Assembly (NCBI GenBank): GCA_002309375.1 | Contig: DBXK01000027.1 | Location: forward strand, 1 to 11,251 | Origin: Christensenella sp. UBA1214 | Lineage (GTDB): Bacteria > Bacillota > Clostridia > Christensenellales > CAG-138 | Length of the DNA: 11,251 nucleotides | Direction of reading: 5' to 3' | Shown here: positions 1 through 6,183 of the stretch, piece after piece | Layout: each line of letters begins with the position of its first letter | How positions within the stretch are numbered: the stretch's first letter is position 1 | Program-made: the position numbers and the translations under genes | Notes under the pieces: generated by a model | Database searches by the model: none | What the model saw: only the letters and a program-made list of their open reading frames with translations | Told to the model about the DNA's origin: nothing

Positions 1-1848
1 ATCGCATCCAGCAACGGCAACATCCCAGGCCGTTATGACGATTTCGAATTCGAAAGCGGCAACACCTACACCTTCACCGTAACCTTCGGCGGCCAGAACG
101 ACCAGGTCGACCTGACCGTTGAAAGCGGCAGCAACCCGCCCACCACCGAGCCCCCGACCTCCGAGCCCCCGACCGACACTCCGAGCAATCCTCCGGTAGT
201 CGGCACCATCTGGGACTTCGAGACTGATCCCGAAGCTCAGGGCTTCGAGTTCGTCGACCAGGACGGCGACGGCAACAACTGGGAGTGGCGCTACGGCGAT
301 GAATGGGCAGACTTCAACTACCATGAAGGCCTCGGCTATATGATGAGCGCTTCCTACATCAACTACGTCGGCGCTCTGACTCCCGATAACTGGATGATCA
401 CCCCCGAATTCACCGGCGATACCCTCACCTTCTGGGCACAGGGTCAGGATGCTTCCTACGCCGCTGAATATCTCGGCATCTTCGTCTCCGAGGACGGCGG
501 CAACACCTGGTCCGACGAGATCATGGGCATCACCCTCACCGGTTCCGATACTCAGTACACCGTTGACCTCAGCGCTTACGCGAACGTACGCGGCGCTATC
601 AGGGTCGCTATCCGTCACTACAATGTAACCGACATGTTCCAGGCGAACGTCGACTACATCGAAGTTGCCGGCGGCAGCGAGCCTCCGACCACCGAGCCCC
701 CGACCGAGACCCCGATCACCGAGCCTCCGGCACCCGTAACTCCCGCTCCCGGCGAAGTCGGCTTCTGGGCAGTTCCCGCTGTTGAGACCGTCATGGCCGG
801 CGATGAGTTCGAAGTCGCGCTCAACCTCACCGGTGAGTATGAAGCTCACACCATGAACCTCCAGTTCAACTACGATGAGAACACCTTCGAGATCGTCGGT
901 GCTCCCGTCTACGGTGAAGTTCTCAATTCTGCGACCGGCGGTATGGTCATGCTCGACCACACCACGATCCCCGGCTCCATCCGTCTTGGCCTGATGATGC
1001 CCACCGATCCTATCTCCACCGAGGGCAACATCTTCACCGTCACCTTCCGTGCGAAGGAAGACGCGGCGCTTGGCTACTATGAGTTCACTCCCGTTGTGAC
1101 CGAGTTCACTTACTTCCCCGTCGGCGGCACTTCCACCCCGATCGACTACTGCGAAGTTCCCGGCTACGTCGAGATCATTGATGAGGTCCCGCCCACCACT
1201 GAGCCGCCCACCACTGAGCCTCCGACCGACGAGCCTCCGACCACCGAGCCTCCGACCGATGAGCCCCCGGTAGAGGAAGTTGATTTCTATGTTGATGAGT
1301 ACACCGCAGCTCCCGGCGAAGACGTCGAAGTTGTCGTCATGATCGACGGTGAGTACGAAGCTCACGGCATCAACATGCAGTTCAACTATGATCCCGAGAT
1401 GCTCACCATCGTCAGCGTTGCCGACGGCGACTTCATGACCGAAGTTGCTGCTCTCGGCGGCCAGAACGTCATGGACTATGAGACCATCCCCGGCAGCCTC
1501 CGCTATGCCTGCATGATGCCCACTGATCCTGTAACCGCATCCGGTTCCATGTTCGTGGTCACCTTCCATGTAAGCGAGAATGCTGAGGTCGGCACCGTCC
1601 TGCCTCTCGAGATCGAGATCACCGAGTTCGTCAACATGCCCGAGGATGTTGAGACCGAGATCCCCTACAATGTGGATAACGGCAGCATCACCATCGTCGA
1701 AGGCGAGCCGGTCACTGAGCCTCCTGTAACTGAGCCGCCCACCACTCCGCCCACCCCGCCCACCGGTACCATCGCTCTCGTTGGCGCTGGCGTCGCGGCG
1801 ATCGTTGCCGGCGCAGGTGTTGTCCTGTTCAGGAAGAAGGAAGACTGA
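1..1848 (+). CDS. Cell-surface protein with MAM-like domain, two cohesin-like domains and C-terminal wall anchor (5' end missing)
   Basis: The reading frame is open from base 1, so the N-terminus and signal peptide lie upstream; 615 residues are visible. Visible-residue numbering: the end of an unidentified beta domain (1-43), a Pro/Thr/Glu linker (46-65), a choice-of-anchor-J/MAM-like beta sandwich (about 69-223, with WDFE near its start and repeated aromatic-rich strands), a second linker (226-250), cohesin-like domain 1 (about 254-393), a third linker (395-425), cohesin-like domain 2 (about 428-567), a last linker (569-586), then PPTGT, a 20-residue hydrophobic segment (591-610) and the charged tail RKKED. 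Cohesins bind dockerin modules; the tail resembles a sortase sorting signal but lacks the usual Leu. The likely role is an adhesin or scaffold displayed on the wall. The cohesin assignment rests on fold-like patterns and alternation of beta strands, not on a profile search. A terminator follows directly. Codon choice is strongly biased to C-ending codons, compatible with high expression. Confidence 0.85.
   Translation: MASSNGNIPGRYDDFEFESGNTYTFTVTFGGQNDQVDLTVESGSNPPTTEPPTSEPPTDTPSNPPVVGTIWDFETDPEAQGFEFVDQDGDGNNWEWRYGDEWADFNYHEGLGYMMSASYINYVGALTPDNWMITPEFTGDTLTFWAQGQDASYAAEYLGIFVSEDGGNTWSDEIMGITLTGSDTQYTVDLSAYANVRGAIRVAIRHYNVTDMFQANVDYIEVAGGSEPPTTEPPTETPITEPPAPVTPAPGEVGFWAVPAVETVMAGDEFEVALNLTGEYEAHTMNLQFNYDENTFEIVGAPVYGEVLNSATGGMVMLDHTTIPGSIRLGLMMPTDPISTEGNIFTVTFRAKEDAALGYYEFTPVVTEFTYFPVGGTSTPIDYCEVPGYVEIIDEVPPTTEPPTTEPPTDEPPTTEPPTDEPPVEEVDFYVDEYTAAPGEDVEVVVMIDGEYEAHGINMQFNYDPEMLTIVSVADGDFMTEVAALGGQNVMDYETIPGSLRYACMMPTDPVTASGSMFVVTFHVSENAEVGTVLPLEIEITEFVNMPEDVETEIPYNVDNGSITIVEGEPVTEPPVTEPPTTPPTPPTGTIALVGAGVAAIVAGAGVVLFRKKED
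1189..1270 (+). repeat. In-frame Pro-Thr-Glu linker repeats
   Basis: This stretch encodes tandem copies of a TTEPP/TDEPP unit separating the two cohesin-like domains. The DNA unit is about 15 bases (gagcctccgaccacc and variants), so slippage or recombination could change linker length. Related, shorter tracts occur at about 136-195, 676-735 and 1708-1765 between other domains of the same protein. Such linkers are typical spacers in anchored surface proteins and scaffoldins and are often glycosylated; glycosylation here is inference. Confidence 0.75.
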
Positions 1849-1859
1849 TCCAACCGAAT

Positions 1860-1878
1860 AGCGGGATCTGATCCCGCT
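1860..1878. other. Short perfect hairpin after the surface protein gene
   Basis: AGCGGGAT and ATCCCGCT form a perfect 8-bp stem around a 3-base loop, 11 bases after the stop codon. No T tract follows, so on its own it is not a terminator. It sits 7 bases before the main terminator hairpin and may protect the 3' end of the mRNA or aid termination. Confidence 0.5.
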
Positions 1879-1885
1879 TAACAAG

Positions 1886-1923
1886 AACATCCCCGCAGGC
1901 AAAACCTGCGGGGATGTTTCCTT
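1886..1923 (+). terminator. Intrinsic terminator of the surface protein gene
   Basis: A perfect 14-bp stem (1886-1899 with 1905-1918) with a 5-base loop (CAAAA) is followed by a short T-rich run, TTTCCTTT. The arms are AACATCCCCGCAGG and its complement. The nearest upstream gene is the cohesin protein, and a new promoter begins 27 bases later. Confidence 0.88.
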
Positions 1924-1949
1924 TGGAAGAAAATATATAAAAATTAAGC

Positions 1950-1978
1950 TTGCTTTTTTCAAAAATATAGATTATAAT
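1950..1978 (+). promoter_or_regulatory. SigmaA-type promoter for the 2038-3371 unit
   Basis: TTGCTT (1950-1955) and a perfect TATAAT (1973-1978) are separated by 17 bases, with an A/T-rich stretch upstream (1931-1947) that could act as an UP element. The predicted start of transcription is near 1985, giving a leader of roughly 53 bases before the ATG at 2038. Confidence 0.75.
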
Positions 1979-2037
1979 GTGCGTGCCTGAATATTTTTCG
2001 GCTTATTGGAGATCGTATAGGTTTTCCCGGAGGGCAG

Positions 2038-2682
2038 ATGCAAAAAGAAGCAGCGGAAAACAAGCTGTGCGAATTCGTGCCGGCGGTCTGCCGGGCGGCA
2101 GCGGCAGCGGTATCCGCAGCGACAGGCATGCAGATCGAACCTTCGGATGTTCGGCTCCCCGGAAAACGGGGCGATGTTTCGGTTTCGCTCGGCAGCTTTA
2201 GCGAGAAGGATTCCGGCTGCATCAAAAAAGCGGAGCCCGGGAATATTCCAAAGATAGACGGCATATCCGTTTTCAGCGGCGATATGCATTTGATCGGTCA
2301 AAGCGCCGTTCTGGAGCTCAATGACGCGCTGCTTGCTCATTACAGCCGGATCTGCTCCGCCGCGCTCGATCTCGCTGCTCTTCCGGACAGGATCGCGATA
2401 CCGGAGAAGGGTATCCCCGCCGACGGGGAAGCGCTGCATTATGCGGAGGCAATGCTCCTTGCGCGCAGCAAGACCGGAAAGCCGCATATACCGTGCAGCT
2501 TGAGCCGGGAATCGCTGATCCGCTGCCTGGCCCTGACGGACCAAACCGAAAAGAAGCTCCGCGCTGCGCTTGCGGCGGCAGTGCGCTCCGCGCTGAGTGC
2601 CTGCGCTGCGGGAAAAGCGGGCGGGGAAGAGGCCCTCGCAATGGCGAAGCTGCTCGCCTTTGCCGGGAACAAAATTCGTTAA
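2038..2682 (+). CDS. Hypothetical protein, possible stand-alone ArgRS-like (Add-1 plus DALR-like) protein
   Basis: A 214-residue soluble protein with no signal peptide or membrane segment. I do not recognise it with certainty. The first 100 residues (an Ala-rich helix, then a DVRLPGKRGDVSVSLGSF block at about 37-54, then IDGISVFSGDMHLIGQSAV near 73-91) recall the N-terminal Add-1 domain of arginyl-tRNA synthetase. Residues about 133-190, starting LHYAEAMLLARSK and rich in Leu/Ala helices, recall the C-terminal DALR anticodon-binding domain. HIGH and KMSKS catalytic motifs are absent. The start is supported by GGAGGG 3 bases before the ATG (close spacing) and by the promoter 60 bases upstream. 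It is followed 23 bases later by the MBL-fold gene, so the two are likely co-transcribed. A 190-residue open frame on the other strand is judged a shadow. Confidence in the gene is good, in the ArgRS relationship low. Confidence 0.75.
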   Translation: MQKEAAENKLCEFVPAVCRAAAAAVSAATGMQIEPSDVRLPGKRGDVSVSLGSFSEKDSGCIKKAEPGNIPKIDGISVFSGDMHLIGQSAVLELNDALLAHYSRICSAALDLAALPDRIAIPEKGIPADGEALHYAEAMLLARSKTGKPHIPCSLSRESLIRCLALTDQTEKKLRAALAAAVRSALSACAAGKAGGEEALAMAKLLAFAGNKIR

Positions 2683-2705
2683 TTATTCCAAAGGAGATAG
2701 ATATT

Positions 2706-3371
2706 ATGCAAATCAGATGGTACGGACATTCATGCTTCCTGATCACCAGCGAAAACGGAGTCAGGGTCCTGACAGATCCCTACGGCTCTCACATCGGCTA
2801 TGAACTGCCGCAGATCAGTGCGGACGCTGTCACGATCAGCCATGATCACAGCGACCATAACAATATCAGCGTCGTGAAGAGCAACACCATGATTATCCGC
2901 TCGGTCGGCGAATACTGCGTCAAGGGCGTCAGGATCATCGGCATCGAGACCGATCATGATGCGAGCGGCGGTAAGATCCGCGGCAAGAACATCATGTTCA
3001 TCTATGAGATGGACGATATGCGCATCCTTCACTGCGGCGACCTCGGCGTGATCCCGAACGAGGAAACGATCGCCAAGATCGGTCATATCGACGTGATGAT
3101 GGTCCCGATCGGCGCGATCTATACGATCGACGATCTGGAGGCGAGGGAGTTCGCGAACATCATCAAGCCGAAGGTCGTGATCCCGATGCACTACAAGACG
3201 CCGAAGCTCAAGATCGAGCTCTGCCCGCTTGCACCGTTCGTGGATGCCGCCCGCGACTGCAGGATCCATAACCTCAATCAGTGCGATGCTTCGATCCACA
3301 AGATCAGCCTCGGTGAGGACCGCGTGATCGTGCTGCGGCCTTATGATCCGGAGCGCGACGAGGAAGAATAA
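2706..3371 (+). CDS. UPF0173/UlaG-like metallo-beta-lactamase-fold hydrolase
   Basis: A 221-residue cytoplasmic metal-dependent hydrolase. The N-terminus (IRWYGHSCFLI) is typical of the UPF0173/UlaG-like branch. Metal ligands visible: the HxHxDH motif (H46, H48, D50, H51), H109 followed by GD (LHCGDLG, D112), and H162 in PMHYKT. H84 (ETDHD) is a further conserved-looking His. Members of this family are often annotated as general metal-dependent hydrolases, and the true substrate is unknown. The start chosen is the ATG preceded by AAGGAG at 2691-2696 with a 9-base spacer; the frame stays open upstream to 2493, but that extension overlaps the previous gene and lacks family similarity. A terminator follows the stop codon by 16 bases. 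Confidence 0.93.
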   Translation: MQIRWYGHSCFLITSENGVRVLTDPYGSHIGYELPQISADAVTISHDHSDHNNISVVKSNTMIIRSVGEYCVKGVRIIGIETDHDASGGKIRGKNIMFIYEMDDMRILHCGDLGVIPNEETIAKIGHIDVMMVPIGAIYTIDDLEAREFANIIKPKVVIPMHYKTPKLKIELCPLAPFVDAARDCRIHNLNQCDASIHKISLGEDRVIVLRPYDPERDEEE

Positions 3372-3386
3372 GCAAGAATAGGCAAT

Positions 3387-3420
3387 AACGGACGCATTTT
3401 GTTAAGAATGCGTCCGTTTT
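3387..3420 (+). terminator. Intrinsic terminator of the MBL-fold gene unit
   Basis: ACGGACGCATT (3388-3398) pairs perfectly with AATGCGTCCGT (3407-3417) around an 8-base loop, followed by TTTT and then CATTCTG. It closes the plus-strand unit. The stem is flanked by A/T on both sides and could also work on the minus strand, but a second terminator serves that direction. Confidence 0.87.
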
Positions 3421-3432
3421 CATTCTGTACAA

Positions 3433-3458
3433 ATCAAAAGGACCCGGGAGGGTCCTTT
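3433..3458 (-). terminator. Intrinsic terminator of the minus-strand XRE regulator
   Basis: AAAGGACCC (3437-3445) and GGGTCCTTT (3450-3458) form a perfect 9-bp stem around a 4-base loop. Read on the minus strand, the stem starts 3 bases after the stop codon and ends in TTTTGATTTG. The two converging genes are thus separated by two back-to-back terminators in under 90 bases. Confidence 0.85.
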
Positions 3459-3460
3459 GT

Positions 3461-4147
3461 TTATTCGATGCTTTCGTCGCTTTTCGGCGGGATGTCCTGC
3501 GCGGGTTCGCCCGCCTTATCTGCCGAACGCTTTTTTAATTTACCGAAGCCGGAGAGCAGATTCGTGTTCACGAGCAGGTACCAAAGGATGATCAGCAGCT
3601 GCAGAACCGCGGCAATGACGTAAACGAGGAACATGCCCTCGATGGGGAAGCACAGGTGGATCGCCGCGGCAAGGCTCCAGACGAGCGCGCTGATGCAGAG
3701 GAAGACCAGCGGCTTTGGGTGCCAGAGCGAAGTCAGCACGATCGCAACGATGAACATCACGGGGATGGCGATAATGAACGCGAGCCACGGGCGTTCGGCC
3801 TGCGGCGAGCCGAGGCGGATGAAGACATAAACCATCGTTGCAATGAGCCAAACGAGGGAGAGGGACATCAAAGTGATGATATTTCGCTTCAGCTGCGGCT
3901 GCGCATGGTGCGCTATTTTATGCTTTTCGGAAAGCATGTCGTTCGGCGTTACGCCGAAGATATTCGCCAGCGCAACGAGCACGCAAACATCCGGCAGGCC
4001 GTCGCCGCGTTCCCATTTTGAGACGGATTTGCCGGAATAGAAGATCATCTCCGCAAGCTCATCCTGCGTCAGATTGCATTCCTTGCGATAATGCGCGATA
4101 TTCGAAGCGACGGTCCGCTTGACTTTTTCATCATCCCGTTCGATCAT
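3461..4147 (-). CDS. XRE-family transcriptional regulator with four-helix membrane domain
   Basis: A 228-residue protein. An N-terminal helix-turn-helix of XRE/Cro-C1 type (VASNIAHYRKECNLTQDELAE, then GKSVSKWERGDGLPDV) covers about residues 15-70. A short linker follows, then four hydrophobic segments at roughly 89-111, 121-142, 146-166 and 170-193, and a charged tail ending in SDESIE. XRE proteins with C-terminal membrane segments are common in Clostridia and usually have unknown signals; sensing of a membrane or envelope signal is inference. The frame extends 6 codons further to an ATG at 4165, but that codon lies between the -35 and -10 of the only good promoter, and neither start has a Shine-Dalgarno. 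I therefore prefer the ATG at 4147, which coincides with the predicted transcription start (leaderless mRNA). The target is unknown; the divergent PAP2-like gene is the natural candidate. Confidence 0.9.
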   Translation of the reverse strand: MIERDDEKVKRTVASNIAHYRKECNLTQDELAEMIFYSGKSVSKWERGDGLPDVCVLVALANIFGVTPNDMLSEKHKIAHHAQPQLKRNIITLMSLSLVWLIATMVYVFIRLGSPQAERPWLAFIIAIPVMFIVAIVLTSLWHPKPLVFLCISALVWSLAAAIHLCFPIEGMFLVYVIAAVLQLLIILWYLLVNTNLLSGFGKLKKRSADKAGEPAQDIPPKSDESIE

Positions 4148-4153
4148 ACAGCT

Positions 4154-4182
4154 ATTGTAACTCATTTTCGGAAGAATTGCAA
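4154..4182 (-). promoter_or_regulatory. SigmaA-type promoter of the XRE regulator (leaderless)
   Basis: On the minus strand TTGCAA (4182-4177) and TACAAT (4159-4154) are separated by exactly 17 bases. Only 6 bases lie between the -10 and the ATG at 4147, so transcription should begin at or next to the A of the start codon. Confidence 0.65.
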
Positions 4183-4199
4183 GCCGCCAGGGAGCCCTT

Positions 4200-4226
4200 T
4201 TGAAAAAGCCAATTATCCACTATAAA
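4200..4226 (+). promoter_or_regulatory. Possible promoter of the PAP2-like gene
   Basis: TTGAAA (4200-4205) and TATAAA (4221-4226) with a 15-base spacer, or TTTTGA (4198-4203) with 17. The spacing of the better -35 is short, so this is a candidate only. It lies back to back with the regulator's promoter, 18 bases from its -35, and would give a leader of about 225 bases for the gene at 4459. Confidence 0.4.
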
Positions 4227-4234
4227 AAATAACG

Positions 4235-4308
4235 ACTCTCCTGAGAGTAGAGAGGCTTTTTCGGCCTCTACCGGACGGAATTGTCCGGGTAGAATCGCTG
4301 CGCAGCGG
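4235..4308 (+). other. Hairpin-rich segment in the 293-base gap before the PAP2-like gene
   Basis: Four consecutive short stems are visible: ACTCTC/GAGAGT (4235-4248), AGAGGC/GCCTCT (4251-4256 with 4264-4269), CCGGAC/GTCCGG (4271-4276 with 4283-4288) and the palindrome CGCTGCGCAGCG (4296-4307). They lie just downstream of the candidate promoter, so they would form the 5' part of the leader. I could not match this to a known riboswitch. The rest of the gap to 4440 shows no gene; the ribosome binding site AAAGGAG is at 4441-4447. Confidence 0.4.
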
Positions 4309-4458
4309 AATAGGGTGCATTTTTGAGAAAGCTGTGGTAAAAGATAACTGAGCCGTTCAAGGCGCGGCGCGGGGCCGGAAACAGCGGCAAACAGACAGCG
4401 CCCGGCGTTCAGCGAAACGGTTCGAAAAGAAATACCATCGAAAGGAGTACAGATCAAA

Positions 4459-5079
4459 ATGGAACGCATCACAGCCGACAGCGTCAGCTCGGGTTCCCGA
4501 CTCAAAGAAGCAAAGCTGCTTCGAGCGCTGACCGTACCTCCGGTGATGGCATTGCTGCTGATCACCATACTCTATATAGGTCTCGGCGAGACCGCATTTG
4601 CCTCCCCGGCGCATTACCTTGCCGCAGTGTTTGCACTCACGCTGCTGCCCGTGCTGCCGTATCCGCTCTGCGCGGCGATCCCTGCACTGAAGAGGAAGGG
4701 CAGAAAACTCGAGCGCAGCCTCGCGATCGCTTTCTCACTGCTCGGTTATGTATTGGGCCTTGCGCTCGCGCTCCTCGGCGGCGGCACGCTGATAGAGAAG
4801 ATCCTGTTTTTGACCTATACCATCTCCGGCGCACTGACCGGGATAATGACATTTGTGTTCAAATATAAAACGAGCGGCCATGCCTGCGGCGCCTCGGCTC
4901 CGTTCGTGATGCTCGCGATCAGTCTCAGCCCCTGGTGGCTTCTCGGCTGCTTCATGCTGATCCCGATATTCAATGCATCCCTTCGGCTCGGGCGGCATAC
5001 GCTCGGCCAGCTCTTCGCCGGTTCCTGTGTTTCCGTTGCGGCGCTGTTCATTGCGCTGCACATCATCGAATTGATTTAG
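4459..5079 (+). CDS. PAP2-like integral membrane protein (possible lipid phosphatase)
   Basis: A 206-residue protein with about six hydrophobic segments (about 24-43, 52-75, 88-107, 115-134, 147-169, 186-204). The region 135-141 (KYKTSGH) fits the second PAP2 motif (PSGH or the KxSxH variant), and RLGRHTLGQLFAG at 176-188 fits the third (SRxxxxxHxxxD). PAP2 enzymes dephosphorylate membrane lipid phosphates such as phosphatidate or undecaprenyl diphosphate. Odd points: the Arg six residues before H180 is Ser (S174), the acidic residue after the His is Gln (Q184, as in some family branches), and the first motif KxxxxxxRP is not clear (a candidate is the basic stretch 78-86). It could thus be an inactive relative. 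The start is supported by AAAGGAG 11 bases upstream. It stands alone, with no co-directional gene close behind. Confidence 0.8.
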   Translation: MERITADSVSSGSRLKEAKLLRALTVPPVMALLLITILYIGLGETAFASPAHYLAAVFALTLLPVLPYPLCAAIPALKRKGRKLERSLAIAFSLLGYVLGLALALLGGGTLIEKILFLTYTISGALTGIMTFVFKYKTSGHACGASAPFVMLAISLSPWWLLGCFMLIPIFNASLRLGRHTLGQLFAGSCVSVAALFIALHIIELI

Positions 5080-5118
5080 AACGTTCCTCCTTATTGACGA
5101 TAACTCCTGTGACGATGA

Positions 5119-5152
5119 GCCGCCGTTCCGCGGAAGAGGAACCGCGGGCGGC
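5119..5152. other. GC-rich hairpin in the 185-base gap between 5080 and 5264
   Basis: GCCGCCGTTCC (5119-5129) pairs with GGAAC (5138-5142) and GGCGGC (5147-5152), an 11-bp stem interrupted by a 4-base bulge. No T tract follows, so it is not a standard terminator but may end or stabilise the upstream transcript. Confidence 0.4.
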
Positions 5153-5199
5153 GCGCTCGTCGGCCCCTCCGGAAAAATGCGCTGCAAAACAAATATAAT

Positions 5200-5228
5200 T
5201 TGCAAATTTCGAGCTGAAGCATTATAAT
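5200..5228 (+). promoter_or_regulatory. SigmaA-type promoter of the lipoprotein gene
   Basis: TTGCAA (5200-5205) and a perfect TATAAT (5223-5228), 17 bases apart, in an AT-rich island. Predicted transcription start is near 5235, leaving about 30 bases before the GTG at 5265. Confidence 0.8.
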
Positions 5229-5264
5229 AGAATAATTAAAGTTCCATACCCGGAGGACAACAAC

Positions 5265-5870
5265 GTGTTCAACGCAAGCTCATTAAAACGCTGTGCCGCA
5301 TTTGCTGCGGCGATGCTTTTTGTCGTTATGGCCGCCTTTTCGTTCACATCGTGCAGCAAGCTGACGAAGGAAGAGGATGCCCTTTATGCGGCGGTCAAGG
5401 ATGTCTGCCCGAAGGAAAACAACCATTCGAAGGCAAAATACCTCGCTTTCGCGATCGAAGGCTGGAGCTTCGATAAGATCCCCTCGGAGATCATCAATTA
5501 CCTTCAGGAATACTGCAAATCGGGCGACGCCGCCTATATGCCGGAGAGCTTCGATGAGCTCGTCGCAAAGGGCTATATCGCAGTCACCGACGATGAATAC
5601 TTCAACGATTTCGGCGAGAATGAGAAGGTCTTCTTCGGCGGCGAGGGAAAATTCTTCACCTTCACCCTCAAGGAAGGGGATCCGGCAAATTCGGATAAAT
5701 GCGTCATCAAGGTCACGGAATACATTTCCGACCATGACTGCAGCTGGTTCGATCTTGAAATGGAGCATTCCTCTCTCGGCGGCTGGAAATGCGTCAAAAA
5801 ATCCAACGTCGGGCATAACCAGGAAAATAACGATTACGATCCGAACAGCCAGACCGGACCGATCAAATAA
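5265..5870 (+). CDS. Small lipoprotein of unknown function
   Basis: 201 residues. Starts at GTG, chosen because GGAGG (5252-5256) lies 8 bases upstream and a strong promoter precedes it. A basic start (SLKR), a hydrophobic segment (11-27) and FTSC form a signal peptide with a lipobox-like cleavage site before C30; Phe at -3 is off the usual Leu/Val but tolerated. The mature protein is acidic and hydrophilic, with several Cys (C45, C84, C144, C154, C172) and repeated aromatic-acidic stretches such as DEYFNDFGENEKVFFGG. I do not recognise the family. It is probably attached to the outer face of the membrane. It has its own promoter and is followed by a 313-base gene-free stretch, so it appears monocistronic. 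Confidence 0.88.
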   Translation: MFNASSLKRCAAFAAAMLFVVMAAFSFTSCSKLTKEEDALYAAVKDVCPKENNHSKAKYLAFAIEGWSFDKIPSEIINYLQEYCKSGDAAYMPESFDELVAKGYIAVTDDEYFNDFGENEKVFFGGEGKFFTFTLKEGDPANSDKCVIKVTEYISDHDCSWFDLEMEHSSLGGWKCVKKSNVGHNQENNDYDPNSQTGPIK

Positions 5871-5890
5871 GTTAAGTATTAATAAAAACA

Positions 5891-5945
5891 GCGGCTCGGG
5901 AGCGAAAGCTCCCGCCGCGGAACATAAGGCTCCGTACAGCGGAGC
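5891..5945. other. Paired hairpins in the 313-base gene-free stretch 5871-6183
   Basis: GCGGC-TC-GGGAGC (5891-5903) pairs with GCTCCC-GCCGC (5908-5918) around a GAAA tetraloop, with only a TC bulge. A second stem follows, GCTCCG (5929-5934) with CGGAGC (5940-5945). No T tract follows either stem. They may be a non-standard 3' end for the lipoprotein mRNA or part of an RNA element. The rest of the stretch (5946-6140) shows purine-rich sequence and no gene or promoter I can support. Confidence 0.4.
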
Positions 5946-6141
5946 GGCAATTAACCGAAAGGGGGAAAGGAAACGGCAGCAGCGCAAGCCGGAAGGATCA
6001 CAGCGGAGTGAGTTTTAGTTATTAAGGCATTATTTTTCAGCATCTCCCACCGCCCGATCAAGGCAAAGCGCTCAAAAACCGAAGAAAAAGGCAGCCTGCG
6101 CCGCCCGGAAAACACGGAACAGCGGCTTTAGTTGCCATGCG

Positions 6142-6159
6142 GCCGGAAATCGGCTTTTT
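6142..6159 (+). terminator. Weak terminator-like hairpin just before the GT4 gene
   Basis: GCCG (6142-6145) and CGGC (6151-6154) flank GAAAT and are followed by TTTTT (6155-6159). The stem is only 4-5 bp, so termination would be inefficient. It ends 24 bases before the ATG at 6184, which makes an attenuator a possibility. Confidence 0.25.
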
Positions 6160-6183
6160 CGGCAGGATCCGTTTCAAAAGCAA

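Noticed and set aside
1189..1270. CRISPR-like or other non-coding repeats
   Set aside because: The repeats are in frame, short and encode the Pro-Thr-Glu linker; there are no unique spacers.
1972..2544. 190-residue open frame on the minus strand
   Set aside because: The plus-strand frame in the same place has a promoter, a ribosome binding site and suitable spacing to the next gene; the minus-strand frame runs through the promoter and has none of these.
2493..2705. N-terminal extension of the MBL-fold protein
   Set aside because: The extension overlaps the previous gene out of frame and is unlike the family; the ATG at 2706 has AAGGAG and gives the typical family start.
4227..4440. T-box or a known riboswitch in the leader of the PAP2-like gene
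   Set aside because: The T-box sequence and the conserved cores of glycine, lysine, THF and manganese riboswitches were looked for by eye and are not present; a GAGAGTAG string alone is insufficient.
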